Part shown: piece after piece, positions 9,018-18,344 of the stretch
Layout of the letters: every line of letters starts with the position of its first letter
Numbering within the stretch: the stretch's first letter is position 1
NCBI GenBank assembly: GCA_023511675.1
Contig: JAIMBC010000013.1
Span: 1-41,965 of the forward strand
DNA: 41,965 nucleotides
Direction of reading: 5' to 3'
From: Pirellulales bacterium
GTDB taxonomy: Bacteria > Planctomycetota > Planctomycetia > Pirellulales > JAIMBC01
Made by a program: the position numbers and the translations under genes
Notes under the pieces: model-generated
The model's database searches: none
What the model was told of the DNA's origin: nothing
Seen by the model: only the letters and a program-made list of their open reading frames with translations

Positions 9018-10601
9018 GTGGCCTGGCTGCTGTTTGCCGCTGAGGGAACAACCCTGGTACTGGCTGTGATCATCACGGCCGTGCTCGCCTTTGCGCTGGC
9101 CTTCGTGCTGGTCAAGGTGCTCGATCACCTCCACCTGCGCGACGCCGACCGTGAGGCCCGCGAGCGTCTGGCGCAAGCCGACCGGGAGATCGAAAACCGC
9201 CGCAAGGAAGCCGAGTTGCAGATCAAAGAGGCGGCCATCCAGCAGCGTGCCCAAGGGGAGCGCGAGCTGGCCCAGCTTCGGCAGGAACTCCACGAACGCG
9301 AACGCATGGTTGATAAGCGGCAGGATGCCCTGGAGCAGCAGGCCGAGCAGCTTCGCAAGCAGGAGAAGATGGTCGAGCACAACCAGCGCAAGCTGGCGGA
9401 GCGGCTGGCGGAGACGAACCGTCGCAACGAGGAGCTGGCCCAGCTCATCGAGCAGCAGCGGCAGAACCTGCACCGCATCGCCGGGCTGAGCCGGGAAGAG
9501 GCCACGCGCTACTTGCTCGAGCAGCTCGAGCGCGAATTGCAGCAGGAAGCCGGCGAGATCGTGATCCGCCACGAACGCAAGCTGGCCGAAACCCTGGAAG
9601 AGCGTACCCGGGAGATGGTGATCACCGCCCTGCAGCGCTACGCGGCGGCCCACACGGCGGAAGCCACTACCAGCACGGTGGACATCCCCAACGACGACAT
9701 GAAGGGCCGCATCATCGGTCGCGAAGGCCGCAACATCCGTGCTTTCGAGAAGGCCACCGGCGTCGATGTGATCATCGATGATACGCCGGGAGTGGTGATC
9801 GTGAGCGGCTTCGACATGATCCGCCGCGAGGTAGCCCGCCTCTCCCTCCAGCGGCTGATCGCCGACGGCCGCATCCATCCGGCCCGGATTGAAGAAGTGG
9901 TGGCTGAAACCCAGGCCGAAATGGAAAAACACCTGCTGGAACTAGGCCGCCAAGCCGTTCAGGAAGCAGAAATCGGCAATCTGCACGAAAAGCTCATCCC
10001 CCTGCTGGGCCGGCTGCAGTTCCGCACCAGCTACAGCCAGAATGTGCTCCGCCACTCCATCGAGGTTGCCTTCCTCACCGGTATGCTCGCCGAGGAAGTG
10101 GGACTCGATGCCCGCCTGGCTCGCCGCTGCGGTCTGCTGCACGACATCGGTAAGGCCGCCGACCACGAGGCCGAAGGCGGCCACCCCAAAGTCGGGGCCG
10201 ACCTTCTCAAACGTTACGGCGAACGGCCCGAGGTCGTGCACGCCGCCCTGGGACACCACGACGACCTGCGCATCGAACAGCCCTACACCGTCCTGGTGGC
10301 CGCCGCCGATGCCGTCAGCGCCAGCCGCCCCGGCGCACGCCGCGAAACCCTGGAACGCTATATCAAACGCATGGAAGAACTTGAAGCCATCGCCAGCCGC
10401 TTCCCAGGCGTCGAACAAGCGTTTGCCATCCAGGCCGGCCGCGAACTACGCGTCCTCGTTTCTGCCAAAGATACCACCGACGCCACCGCCGCCAAGATCT
10501 GCCGAGACATCGCCAAAGCCCTCGAAGAACAACTCACCTACCCCGGCGAAATCAAGGTCACCGTGCTACGCGAGAGCCGCTTCACCGAGGTAGCACGCTA
10601 A
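9018..10601 (+). CDS. rny: Ribonuclease Y
   Basis: RNase Y is the membrane-anchored endoribonuclease that starts mRNA decay in many bacteria lacking RNase E. All family parts are present in order: an N-terminal transmembrane helix ([20 protein letters not shown]), a long charged coiled coil rich in E, R, Q and K (~residues 35-190), a KH domain containing the [15 protein letters not shown] loop, and an HD domain with [13 protein letters not shown] and LLHDIGKA supplying the metal-binding HD. The frame is open from 8868, but the GTG at 9018 follows GGAAGGAG with 6-nt spacing and gives 527 aa, close to the usual ~520. It is followed after 30 nt by ymdB, the common genomic partner, so the two are probably co-transcribed. 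Confidence 0.96.
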   Translation: MAWLLFAAEGTTLVLAVIITAVLAFALAFVLVKVLDHLHLRDADREARERLAQADREIENRRKEAELQIKEAAIQQRAQGERELAQLRQELHERERMVDKRQDALEQQAEQLRKQEKMVEHNQRKLAERLAETNRRNEELAQLIEQQRQNLHRIAGLSREEATRYLLEQLERELQQEAGEIVIRHERKLAETLEERTREMVITALQRYAAAHTAEATTSTVDIPNDDMKGRIIGREGRNIRAFEKATGVDVIIDDTPGVVIVSGFDMIRREVARLSLQRLIADGRIHPARIEEVVAETQAEMEKHLLELGRQAVQEAEIGNLHEKLIPLLGRLQFRTSYSQNVLRHSIEVAFLTGMLAEEVGLDARLARRCGLLHDIGKAADHEAEGGHPKVGADLLKRYGERPEVVHAALGHHDDLRIEQPYTVLVAAADAVSASRPGARRETLERYIKRMEELEAIASRFPGVEQAFAIQAGRELRVLVSAKDTTDATAAKICRDIAKALEEQLTYPGEIKVTVLRESRFTEVAR

Positions 10602-10631
10602 CCTCCCCACACCCTCCTGCGAGACCCCCGC

Positions 10632-11456
10632 GTGCGCTTCTTGTTGATCGGAGATATCGTCGGCAAGCCGGGGCGCACCATCGTGGCACAGGCCCTCCCC
10701 TGGCTCATCGAACAACACCGCCTCGACCTCGTCATCGCCAATGCCGAAAACGCCGCCGGCGGCTCCGGCATTACCCCGCGCATCTACAAAGAACTCATCT
10801 CCCACGGCATCGACTGCATCACCCTGGGCGACCACATCTACCGCCGCGCCGAGATCGCCGCCACCCTCCAATCCGAAACCAACATCCTCAAGCCCGCCAA
10901 CTACCCACCTCAGGCTCCCGGCCGCGGCTGGACCATCGTCACCGCACGCGATGGCACCCCCACCGCCGTTATCAGCCTGCTTGGACGCGTCTTCATGCGC
11001 CCCGTCGATTGCCCCTGGGCAGCCGCAGACCGCGTCCTTGCCGAGATCGGCGCTCGCGCCAAAGTCATCGTCCTCGACTTCCACGCCGAGGCCACCAGCG
11101 ATATGCAGCTTATGGGCCGCTATCTCGACGGCCGCGTCTCCGCCGTGCTGGGTACCCACACTCATGTACCCACTGCCGATGAAGAGATCTTTCCCGGCGG
11201 CACGGCCTTCCAGTGCGATGTGGGCATGACCGGCCCTTTCGAGAGCATCTTGGGACGGCGCATCGACCGCGTGCTGGAAGCCACACGCACGTTCTTCCCC
11301 GCACATTTCGAAGTCGCCAAGAACGACGTCCGCCTCTGCGGCACCATTGTCGACGTCGATCCCCACACAGGGCGGGCTACCGCCATCCGCCGCCTGTGCG
11401 TGCGCCAGGCAGAACTGCCTCCCCGTCCCACTCCCCAGCTCCTCGACGAAGACTGA
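10632..11456 (+). CDS. ymdB: YmdB-family metallophosphoesterase
   Basis: A 274-aa calcineurin-like phosphoesterase of the YmdB (TIGR00282) family, which hydrolyses cyclic nucleotides in vitro and affects RNase Y-linked regulation in Bacillus. Metal-binding motifs are visible: GDIVGKPGR at the N-terminus, NAENAAGG, TLGDHIYRR (where most homologues have GNH or GDH), DFHAEATSD, and GTHTHVPTAD. The start is GTG at 10632, beginning MRFLLIGDIVG exactly as in homologues; its ribosome-binding site is weak, consistent with coupling to rny 30 nt upstream. The length matches the family. Confidence 0.93.
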   Translation: MRFLLIGDIVGKPGRTIVAQALPWLIEQHRLDLVIANAENAAGGSGITPRIYKELISHGIDCITLGDHIYRRAEIAATLQSETNILKPANYPPQAPGRGWTIVTARDGTPTAVISLLGRVFMRPVDCPWAAADRVLAEIGARAKVIVLDFHAEATSDMQLMGRYLDGRVSAVLGTHTHVPTADEEIFPGGTAFQCDVGMTGPFESILGRRIDRVLEATRTFFPAHFEVAKNDVRLCGTIVDVDPHTGRATAIRRLCVRQAELPPRPTPQLLDED

Positions 11457-11496
11457 CCCCCACGCGGCCTGAGCAGGCCTGGGGTGCTCTTGCTTC

Positions 11497-11560
11497 TCAC
11501 AAATGCACTCGGTGAAAGCCCACGGAAATCACAAACGCATTCGGTCAAAAAGCCCACGGA
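11497..11560 (+). repeat. Two degenerate direct repeats of 30 and 32 nt
   Basis: Copy 1 at 11497-11526 and copy 2 at 11529-11560 share TCACAAAYGCAYTCGGTSAAA followed by GCCCACGGA; copy 2 has two extra A residues. Copy 2 runs into the palindrome at 11551-11576. The position beside a Y1-type transposase remnant suggests element ends or REP-like sequences. Confidence 0.6.
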
Positions 11561-11576
11561 TTGCAATCCGTGGGCT
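11551..11576 (-). terminator. Perfect 26-bp palindrome, probable terminator or element end
   Basis: A perfect inverted repeat of 13 + 13 nt with arms AGCCCACGGATTG and CAATCCGTGGGCT. Read on the minus strand it is followed by TTTTT, so it would terminate the transposase-like gene whose repaired frame stops 38 nt upstream at 11614. On the plus strand it is followed by only TTT and could also end ymdB transcription. It may instead be a terminal hairpin of an IS200-type element. Confidence 0.55.
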
Positions 11577-11613
11577 TTCCTCTCCGAGCGCCGCACCTAG
11601 GCGCCCTGGGCTT

Positions 11614-12182
11614 TCACTCCACCTTTTTCCAGCGACAAACCCAGGTGCCCTCTTTCTCGTGATCCAGGATGTACCGCTACACATTTGATGCCGCCGGTCG
11701 CGCACCGGCTCTTGCTTACCCCGCTTGCCCCACATCTTGCCCACCCAACCGTGGGCCCGAGCGATGAACCACGCATGTCTCTTGGCCAGCCCCGTCCAAG
11801 CTCCCGCCTCCCTCCGCGGCACCTTCGCCAGGAGATGCGCATGCTGACGGCTGACCGCCGCACACAGCACAAACGCCCCGAGATGCTGCAAGCGAGCAAC
11901 CAGCGCTCCGCCAATCACGGCACGCCACTCGGGCGGCCACGACACCGGTTCGTGCTTCAGCGACTTGCGGCTCCGGGCCTCCTGGTCTGCATACCTGCCG
12001 GCAGGCGGAGGGCTCTTGTAATCTCCCTCGACGAGTTCCCGATGATGCCGAGTCCGAAAACCGCGCGCATCTCCGTACAACCACGCCCCGTAGGCCGTCA
12101 GAATGATGTGAAACCACCACCACCCGGCTTCCTGCCAAGGCCGGTCGGGAAAACCCTCTCGCGGGCTTGCACCAGCGTCCAT
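11614..12182 (-). pseudogene. IS200/Y1 (REP-associated-like) transposase, frameshifted
   Basis: The N-terminal two thirds resembles the Y1/HUH transposase-like proteins common in planctomycetes: WWWFHIILTAYGAWLYGDA, GFRTRHHRELVEGDYKSPP, the HUH motif in RQHAHLLAKVP, and GKMWGKRGKQEPVRDRRHQ. After RDRRHQ the frame breaks: the expected continuation RYILDHEKEGTWV is encoded in another frame and ends at the TGA at 11614-11616. Restoring the frame needs one added base between about 11680 and 11687, and even then a TAG (11677-11679) replaces the expected codon before RYILDH. The uncorrected frame runs on to 11529 with unrelated sequence. The gene therefore carries two lesions near the presumed catalytic-Tyr helix and is decaying. 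Confidence 0.72.
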
Positions 12183-12391
12183 TGATTCACCCCCTTATCC
12201 AGCCACAAGGCATGGTACGGCGTCTGCCCAGATAACACCAATCATCACTCCAGCAACGCCGCCTATCTTACCGGCAATCTCAGCCGCAGCATTGAGGCGC
12301 CAGTCCCGTCACGAATGGTTGTGGTGCAAGATGACGCCGCGTTACCATTTACCTGGTCCGACTTTTCGTGCCCTTTTCCAGGAGTTCCGCG

Positions 12392-13744
12392 ATGACAGGG
12401 CCGATTACGCAAGAGGGTCTGGCTCGCCGCAGCGTGCTCAGGTCTGGTGGGGCCGCGCTGGCGGCGGGGCTGCTACCCCTGCGCACGTGGGGCCATGAGC
12501 TGCCGCGCCGGCCCAAGGTGGCGGCCCTGGTCACCACGTTCTACCACCGCAGCCATGCCCACGTGATCCTGGAAAACTTCCTGCTGCCCTACCTCTTCAA
12601 CGGCCAGCGGGTCGATCCGGGCTGCGACGTGGTCTCGCTGTACGTCGATCAGTTCCACAAGGAAGATCTCGCAAGAGACGCCGCCCGCCGCTTCCACATT
12701 CGCCTGTGCGGTACCATTGCAGAGGCGCTCACGCTGGGCAGCGATGCCCTGGCGGTCGACGCCGTGCTCTCCATCGCCGAACACGGCGATTATCCCACCA
12801 ACGAGCTGGGACAGATCGAGTACCCGCGCAAGCGCTTCTTCGACGAAATCGTGGCCGTGTTCCGCGCCAGCGGGCGCGCGGTACCCGTGTTCAACGACAA
12901 GCATCTCTCCTACCGCTGGGACTGGGCCCGCGAGATGTATGACACGGCGCGCGAGCTGGGGATCCCATTCATGGCCGGCAGCTCGGTGCCGCTGGCAGAG
13001 CGGCAGCCGCCGCTGGAGCTAGAAGCCGGCTGGCGTGTTGCCGAGGCGGTTTCGATCCACGGCGGGCCGCTGGAAATCTACGACTTTCACGCTTTGGAAG
13101 TGGCACAATCTCTGGTCGAGTCGCGTGCCGGCGGCGAGACGGGCGTGCGGCGCGTCTCCTGGTTTGAGGGAGACGCGCTGTGGCAGGCTCTTCAGGCCGG
13201 CACCCTGCCCGAGGCCCTCTTGCTCACGGCGTTTGCGCCGGAGTTGAGAGATGATCTGCCAACGCCTTCGCTCCGCGCGGTAGCCGAGATGCTCACCGAG
13301 AATGAAAGCGCGGATCAAGCACCGCACGCGATTCTGGTCGAGTACCTGGACGGCCTGAAGGTGACGGTGCTGGCGTGCGGCAAGCGATCGACGCGCTGGA
13401 ACTTTGCCTGCAAGCTGGCTGAGACGGGGCAAACGCTGGCCACGAGGTTTTATGTAGGGCCCTGGAAGAATCGCAACCTGTTCAAGGCGCTGGCGCACGC
13501 GATCCAGGCACACTTTCGCCAAGGCCGGACGCCCTATCCCGTGGAACGTACGCTGTTGACAACCGGAGTGCTGGCAGCAGCGATGGAGGCACGGCACTCG
13601 CGGCGGGTTGTGGAGACGCCCCACCTTGCCGTGGCCTATCCCCCGCAAGACTTCTCTGCATACCGGGAAATGGGGGCAAGCTGGAAGCTGCTCACGGAAG
13701 ACACGCCGGAGCCGCAGGGCATTCCCGATCGGCCCGTGCCGTGA
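12392..13744 (+). CDS. Tat-exported conserved hypothetical protein
   Basis: A 450-aa protein starting at the ATG at 12392, which has AGGAG 7 nt upstream; an in-frame GTG 24 nt earlier is less likely. The N-terminus has a twin-arginine signal (ARRSVLRSGGAALAAGLLPL). The mature part resembles a planctomycete family that I know only as hypothetical: VAALVTTFYHRSHAHVI, VVSLYVDQFHKEDLARD, LSIAEHGDYPTNELGQ, VPVFNDKHLSYRWDWA and PFMAGSSVPL. The repeated His/Asp-rich motifs could bind metal, but that is inference. Tat export implies folding or cofactor insertion before secretion. It stands alone, between the transposase remnant and an esterase gene. Confidence 0.8.
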   Translation: MTGPITQEGLARRSVLRSGGAALAAGLLPLRTWGHELPRRPKVAALVTTFYHRSHAHVILENFLLPYLFNGQRVDPGCDVVSLYVDQFHKEDLARDAARRFHIRLCGTIAEALTLGSDALAVDAVLSIAEHGDYPTNELGQIEYPRKRFFDEIVAVFRASGRAVPVFNDKHLSYRWDWAREMYDTARELGIPFMAGSSVPLAERQPPLELEAGWRVAEAVSIHGGPLEIYDFHALEVAQSLVESRAGGETGVRRVSWFEGDALWQALQAGTLPEALLLTAFAPELRDDLPTPSLRAVAEMLTENESADQAPHAILVEYLDGLKVTVLACGKRSTRWNFACKLAETGQTLATRFYVGPWKNRNLFKALAHAIQAHFRQGRTPYPVERTLLTTGVLAAAMEARHSRRVVETPHLAVAYPPQDFSAYREMGASWKLLTEDTPEPQGIPDRPVP

Positions 13745-13794
13745 CAGCGCCGCTGGCTTGCACGGCATAAGCCTACACCAGCAGCCGTTTCTCT

Positions 13795-13820
13795 CGTTCT
13801 CAGGCTCCGGGCTGAGAACG
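13795..13820 (+). repeat. Hairpin repeat downstream of the Tat protein gene
   Basis: A perfect 9-bp stem (CGTTCTCAG / CTGAGAACG) with an 8-nt loop, 50 nt after the stop codon. The continuation CACTGTCTACGAGGCTCCGC resembles dispersed repeats I recall in planctomycete genomes. There is no T run, so it is a poor intrinsic terminator. Confidence 0.5.
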
Positions 13821-13987
13821 CACTGTCTACGAGGCTCCGCCTCCATCGCCCCCGTTACCGGCAGATGTCCCCACGCCGCGTCGCCCATACCCCTACGGAG
13901 TCGGGCAGGATGCCCACCCCCTGTCGCGGGACTGTAGAATGGGCGGCAGCCAGTCTCGCCCTCGCCAGAAAGGAGCCAGACCAGCCC

Positions 13988-14914
13988 ATGATGCACCACG
14001 TCCTCTTCCTGTCCTGCCTCGCCATGGCGCAGAACTCGCTCCCGCCGGGAGACCACACCCGTTCGCTGGAGGTCGGCCAACGCACGCGCAGCTACCTGGT
14101 TCACATCCCCAAATCCTACGACGGTACCAAGCCCGTCCCCGTCCTGCTCGCCTTCCACGGCGGAGGCACCCATGCCCAGGCCATGGTGGAGTTTTCCGGC
14201 CTGAACGAGAAGGCCGAACAGGAAGGCTTTGTGGTCGTCTACCCTAACGGCACCGGCCGGCTGGAGAGAATCCTCACCTTCAACGCCGGCAACTGCTGCG
14301 GGTACGCTCTTCAGCAAAAGGTCGATGACGTGGCCTTCACCCGCGCGTTGCTTGACGACCTGGCACGGGTGGTGAACGTCGATGCTGCACGGATTTATGC
14401 CACAGGCATGTCCAATGGCGCCATGATCTGCTATCTGCTGGCCTCCGAGCTTTCAGACCGCATCGCCGCCATTGCCCCCGTGGGCGCCCCCATGGGCACG
14501 GAGACCTGCCATCCCCAGCGGCCCGTGCCGGTGATGCACTTCCATGGCACGGACGACCAGTACGCCCCTTTCCAGGGCGGCAAGGGCAAGGGACTGTCCG
14601 GCACAGATTTCTACTCGGTGGAACACACCATCCTCGCCTGGGTCAAGGCAAACGGCTGCCAGCAACAGCCCACAGTGGTCAAGCTGCCCACCAGGGTCGA
14701 GGACGGCACAACCGTCGAGGTCAAGACCTACGGCGGCGGCAAGCAGGGCTCCGAAGTGGTGCTGGTGGTGATCCACGGCGGCGGGCACACGTGGCCAGGC
14801 CGCGAGCCAAGGGCTCGCTTTCTCGGCAAGTCTACCCAGAACGTCTCTGCCAATGACCTGATGTGGGAGTTCTTCCAAAAGCACGCCCTGCGAGAACCTG
14901 CCCGCAGCCGGTAA
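13988..14914 (+). CDS. Secreted PHB-depolymerase-type esterase (LpqC-like)
   Basis: An alpha/beta-hydrolase of the polyhydroxybutyrate depolymerase/feruloyl esterase (LpqC) type, 308 aa from the ATG at 13988. AAAGGAG lies 12 nt upstream; a second ATG directly follows. The N-terminus MMHHVLFLSCLAMAQNS is a short, probably cleaved signal peptide. Visible motifs are the oxyanion region LLAFHGGGTHAQAM, the nucleophile elbow GMSNGA with Ser, the acid in HFHGTDDQYAPF, and the His in HGGGHTWPG. Cysteines in NCCGY and ETCHP could form disulfides. The substrate cannot be told from sequence; soluble ester or polyester hydrolysis outside the cytoplasm is the family role. Confidence 0.88.
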   Translation: MMHHVLFLSCLAMAQNSLPPGDHTRSLEVGQRTRSYLVHIPKSYDGTKPVPVLLAFHGGGTHAQAMVEFSGLNEKAEQEGFVVVYPNGTGRLERILTFNAGNCCGYALQQKVDDVAFTRALLDDLARVVNVDAARIYATGMSNGAMICYLLASELSDRIAAIAPVGAPMGTETCHPQRPVPVMHFHGTDDQYAPFQGGKGKGLSGTDFYSVEHTILAWVKANGCQQQPTVVKLPTRVEDGTTVEVKTYGGGKQGSEVVLVVIHGGGHTWPGREPRARFLGKSTQNVSANDLMWEFFQKHALREPARSR

Positions 14915-15063
14915 ACAGAGTTGCGCATTTCCCGCTATCACGCTGCGCACACTACCCAGAACCCCGGCATTTCCATCTTGCCCGTTGGGCATGGCCGCTG
15001 GTACACTCCGCCGCGGGCATGATACGCAGACCCTGCTAGGGCGCGACACGGAGGTCGCCTTCG

Positions 15064-16656
15064 TTGTTCAAATGGTCGATCCGAACGAAGCTGCTCATTG
15101 GTCTGGGCATGCTGCTGGTGATTGTGGCCACCTTGAGCTGGGGCGGCATTCACGGTCTGTATGCGTACCGCGGCCTGGTGCGTAGCCTCAGCCGGCGCGT
15201 CTCGGAATTGCCGTTGGCCGGAGAGTTCAGCCGCGCCGTCAGCGACCTGCGCGTGGCCCTCAGCCAGACCCGCACGCTTCGAGACCTAGCCGCCGCCGGC
15301 CAGCATGCCACGCCAGGCAGCATCCAGTTCGCCCGCGCCGCCTTCGACCATCACCTCGACGAGGTGGAAACCGCCCTGCAACGATACCGTGACAAGCTGG
15401 CCGAGAACCCCGACCGCACCGGCCGCATCAGCGATAGCCGCCGCGAACGCCAAACCGTCGAGCAGATCGAAGGGGTGCTCGCCCGCGTCCGCGCCCTCAG
15501 GAACGATGCCGCCTGGCTGCTCGATGCCGCCAAAGCCGCCCGGCTGGAGCGCGAGGTCGAGCAGCTCGAAGAGCTGGCACTGCAACTTCCCGGCTTCTTG
15601 CACGAGAACATCCGCGAGTTCACGGACCATGCACGCGTGCAATACCGCACGCTGATCGTCCTCTCCTGGATCACCAGCGTTACCGTGGGCGTGATGGTGC
15701 TGCTGTTGGTGAACCTGTTCTACCGTTGGATCTTCCATCCGCTGGGGGTGTTGATTGCCGGCTCGCGGCGTGTCGCGGCGGGAGACTTTCAGCACCGCAT
15801 CCGCCTGGCCACGGAGGACGAGATGGCCGAGCTGGCGGAGGCGATGAACAACATGACGCGGCGTTTTCAGGCCATCCGCGACGATCTGGACCGTCAGGTG
15901 CAGGAGCGGACGAAGCAGGTGGTGCGCAGCGAGCAACTGGCCAGCGTGGGGTTTCTGGCGGCGGGTGTGGCGCACGAGATCAACAATCCGCTGGCCTCGA
16001 TCGCCATGTGTGCCGAGTCGCTGGAGGGAAGGCTGGGAGACCTGTCGGGGGCCGACGCGCAGGTGGCGGAGGTGTTTCGGGATTATTTGCGCATGATCCA
16101 GGCCGAGGCCTTCCGCTGCAAGGAGATCACCGAGCGGCTGCTGGACTTCTCCCGGATCGGCGAGATGCGCCGGGCGCACACCGACCTGCGGGAACTGGTG
16201 CAATCGGTGCTGGAGATGCTGCGGCACCTGGGCAAGTACCAGGACAAGCTGCTGGAACTGCTGCCCGGCGGTGCGGTCTGGGTGTGGGTGAATCCGCAAG
16301 AGATCAAGCAGGTGGTGCTGAATCTGCTGGTCAACGCGCTGGACAGCGTGGATGCCGGCGGACGCGTGGCGGTTTCCATCGACCAGGCCGATGGCGAGGC
16401 GGTGCTGGCAGTGGCAGACAACGGTTGCGGCATGACGCCGGAGGTGCTCGAGCATCTGTTCGAGCCCTTCTTCACGCGCCGCCGCGGCGGACAGGGTACG
16501 GGCCTGGGACTGTCGATCTCCTACCGCATCGTTTCCAACCACGAGGGGACCATCGAGGCCCACAGCGACGGACCGGGGCGCGGCGCCCGCTTCACCGTCA
16601 GGCTGCCGCTCGCCCCACAGAGCAAGGAGGCCTACCATCGCAGCCAAGCCGCCTAA
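15064..16656 (+). CDS. HAMP-domain sensor histidine kinase (NtrB-like class)
   Basis: A 530-aa membrane sensor kinase. The TTG start at 15064 is preceded by GGAGG at 15050-15054. Parts in order: TM1 (LLIGLGMLLVIVATLSWGG), a periplasmic helical sensor region of about 165 residues, TM2 (WITSVTVGVMVLLLVNLFY), a HAMP domain, a HisKA domain with phospho-accepting His304 in VAHEINNPLASI, and an HATPase with the N-box NLLVNALDSV and G-boxes DNGCGMTP and GTGLGLSI. The H-box type HEINNPL and the following NtrC-type regulator mark it as an NtrB/AtoS-like pair. The periplasmic part is all-helical without a recognised ligand motif, so the signal is unknown. The gene overlaps the probable start of the regulator gene. 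Confidence 0.93.
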   Translation: MFKWSIRTKLLIGLGMLLVIVATLSWGGIHGLYAYRGLVRSLSRRVSELPLAGEFSRAVSDLRVALSQTRTLRDLAAAGQHATPGSIQFARAAFDHHLDEVETALQRYRDKLAENPDRTGRISDSRRERQTVEQIEGVLARVRALRNDAAWLLDAAKAARLEREVEQLEELALQLPGFLHENIREFTDHARVQYRTLIVLSWITSVTVGVMVLLLVNLFYRWIFHPLGVLIAGSRRVAAGDFQHRIRLATEDEMAELAEAMNNMTRRFQAIRDDLDRQVQERTKQVVRSEQLASVGFLAAGVAHEINNPLASIAMCAESLEGRLGDLSGADAQVAEVFRDYLRMIQAEAFRCKEITERLLDFSRIGEMRRAHTDLRELVQSVLEMLRHLGKYQDKLLELLPGGAVWVWVNPQEIKQVVLNLLVNALDSVDAGGRVAVSIDQADGEAVLAVADNGCGMTPEVLEHLFEPFFTRRRGGQGTGLGLSISYRIVSNHEGTIEAHSDGPGRGARFTVRLPLAPQSKEAYHRSQAA

Positions 16657-18010
16657 ACGCCTCAAGGTGCTGTTCGCCGACGACGAACGCTCCCTCCAGG
16701 AGCTGATGAAGCGCGAGCTGCCCCGCATGGGACACGAGGTCACCGTCTGCCCCGACGGCACCACCGCCGCGCAAGCCCTCGAGCGCGCACCCTATGATTG
16801 CCTGCTGGTCGACCTGGACATGCCCGGCCTGAACGGCATCGAGGTCATCGCCCGGGCACGCTCGCTCTCTCCGGACATCGAGGCCATTGTCATTACCGGC
16901 AAGTCGTCCCTGGAGACGGCCGTGGCCGCCCTGCGGCACGGCGCCTTCGACTACCTCACCAAGCCCTGCAAGCTGGCCGAACTCGAGGCACTGCTAGAAC
17001 GCGTGGCCGAGAAGCGGGCACTCACCTACAAGTACCGAGCCGCCAAGCGGCAACTCGAGCGGCTGGAAGGCGCGCCGCAGCTTGTGGGCAGCTCGCCCCA
17101 GATGGAGCAGGTGCGCAGCCTGATCGCACGCGTGGCACCCACCTCCTCCACGGTGCTGATCCTGGGAGAGACGGGCACCGGCAAGGAGCTGGTGGCCCGC
17201 GCGCTGCACGAGCAAAGCCTCCGCGCCGAACAGCCTTTTGTGGCCGTGAACTGCGGCGCCCTGCCCGAGACGCTCATCGAGAGCGAACTCTTCGGCCATC
17301 GCAAGGGTGCCTTCACCGGGGCCGAGTCGCACCGCGCCGGCTTGTTCGAGGTGGCCGGCGGCGGCACCATCTTCCTCGATGAGGTGGGAGAACTGCCCAA
17401 GGCCATGCAGGCCAAGCTGCTGCGCGTGCTGGAAAGCGGCGAGATCCGCCGCGTGGGCGAGAATGATACCCAGGTGGTGGACGTGCGGGTGATCTGCGCC
17501 ACCCACCGCGACCTGGAGCAGATGGTCCAGGCCGGAGAGTTTCGGGAAGATCTGCTATTCCGCATCAACACCTTCGAGATCCATCTGCCCCCGCTGCGAC
17601 AGCGGCCGGGCGACGTGCCGCTGTTGGCACGCCACCTGCTTGCGCGGTTTCGCCCGCAGTGGCAGCATGAAGCAGAGGCGTTTACCCCCGAAGCCCTGGC
17701 CATGCTGGAAGCCCACACCTGGCCCGGCAACGTCCGCGAGCTGGCCAACGTCATCGAACACGCGGCCATCCTCTGCGATCAGCCGCCCATTTCGCCGGCA
17801 CACTTGCCCCGGCGTTTCGGACAGCGCAAGCTCCGCCCCCCCCATTTTCGCACCACCGGCGTGACGCTGCGGGAGCTGGAACTGCAAGCCATCCAGGAGG
17901 CCCTCGACCGGCACGACGGCAACAAGCCGCGCGCCGCCGAAGAACTGGGCATCAGCCTGAAGACGCTCTACAACAAACTCAACCAGTTGGAACAGCAGAG
18001 CCAGAGCTGA
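16637..18010 (+). CDS. NtrC-family sigma54-dependent response regulator
   Basis: A three-domain regulator. The receiver domain has the acidic pair in FADDE and the phospho-Asp in VDLDMPG (codon at 16811). The AAA+ domain has Walker A GETGTGKE, the sigma54-contacting GAFTGA loop, Walker B TIFLDEVGE and the R-finger region FREDLLFRIN. The C-terminal Fis-type HTH is RAAEELGISLKTLYNKL. It should activate sigma54 promoters when phosphorylated by the kinase encoded just upstream. The start is odd: no ATG/GTG/TTG lies behind the strong AAGGAGG at 16624-16630, but an in-frame ATC sits 6 nt after it at 16637, which gives AAKPPKRLKVLFADDE. The nearest standard start, GTG at 16667, has no ribosome-binding site and trims the first beta-strand. 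The targets are unknown. Confidence 0.9.
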   Translation: MAAKPPKRLKVLFADDERSLQELMKRELPRMGHEVTVCPDGTTAAQALERAPYDCLLVDLDMPGLNGIEVIARARSLSPDIEAIVITGKSSLETAVAALRHGAFDYLTKPCKLAELEALLERVAEKRALTYKYRAAKRQLERLEGAPQLVGSSPQMEQVRSLIARVAPTSSTVLILGETGTGKELVARALHEQSLRAEQPFVAVNCGALPETLIESELFGHRKGAFTGAESHRAGLFEVAGGGTIFLDEVGELPKAMQAKLLRVLESGEIRRVGENDTQVVDVRVICATHRDLEQMVQAGEFREDLLFRINTFEIHLPPLRQRPGDVPLLARHLLARFRPQWQHEAEAFTPEALAMLEAHTWPGNVRELANVIEHAAILCDQPPISPAHLPRRFGQRKLRPPHFRTTGVTLRELELQAIQEALDRHDGNKPRAAEELGISLKTLYNKLNQLEQQSQS

Positions 18011-18205
18011 GGCCACGGCGCCCCATCGGCTGTCTGCGGACTTCCTCTGCTCCCCTCGGCCGTATACGTTCACCAGCACCATGAGAGTGTGATGAGCCTC
18101 CCACCGCCTCCCTGGCCCCCAGTTGTATAAAAGGGAAAAGGGAAGGCACAAGCGCGGGGCACCTTCCCACTTGACCAACGGGGGATGAGGAAGACGCAGC
18201 CACGG

Positions 18206-18235
18206 CGGTGCCGAGGCGGGCGGTGCCGAGGCGGG
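18206..18235 (+). repeat. Tandem duplication of a 15-nt unit
   Basis: CGGTGCCGAGGCGGG occurs twice back to back (18206-18220 and 18221-18235), directly before the first hairpin repeat. Confidence 0.7.
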
Positions 18236-18255
18236 CGAGACGCCCGCCCCCCCAG
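18229..18255 (+). repeat. Dispersed hairpin repeat, copy 1
   Basis: It contains GGCGGGCGAGACGCCCGCC, a perfect 8-bp inverted repeat with an AGA loop, followed by a C run and AGG. A second copy is at 18345-18373. Confidence 0.65.
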
Positions 18256-18344
18256 GAAAGCGTGTGCTTCCAGAAGGGAGCGCAGGACGAACTGCACAAC
18301 GAGTAGAAGGCGGGGGAGAACGTACGCGTCAGAAGGATCAGAAG

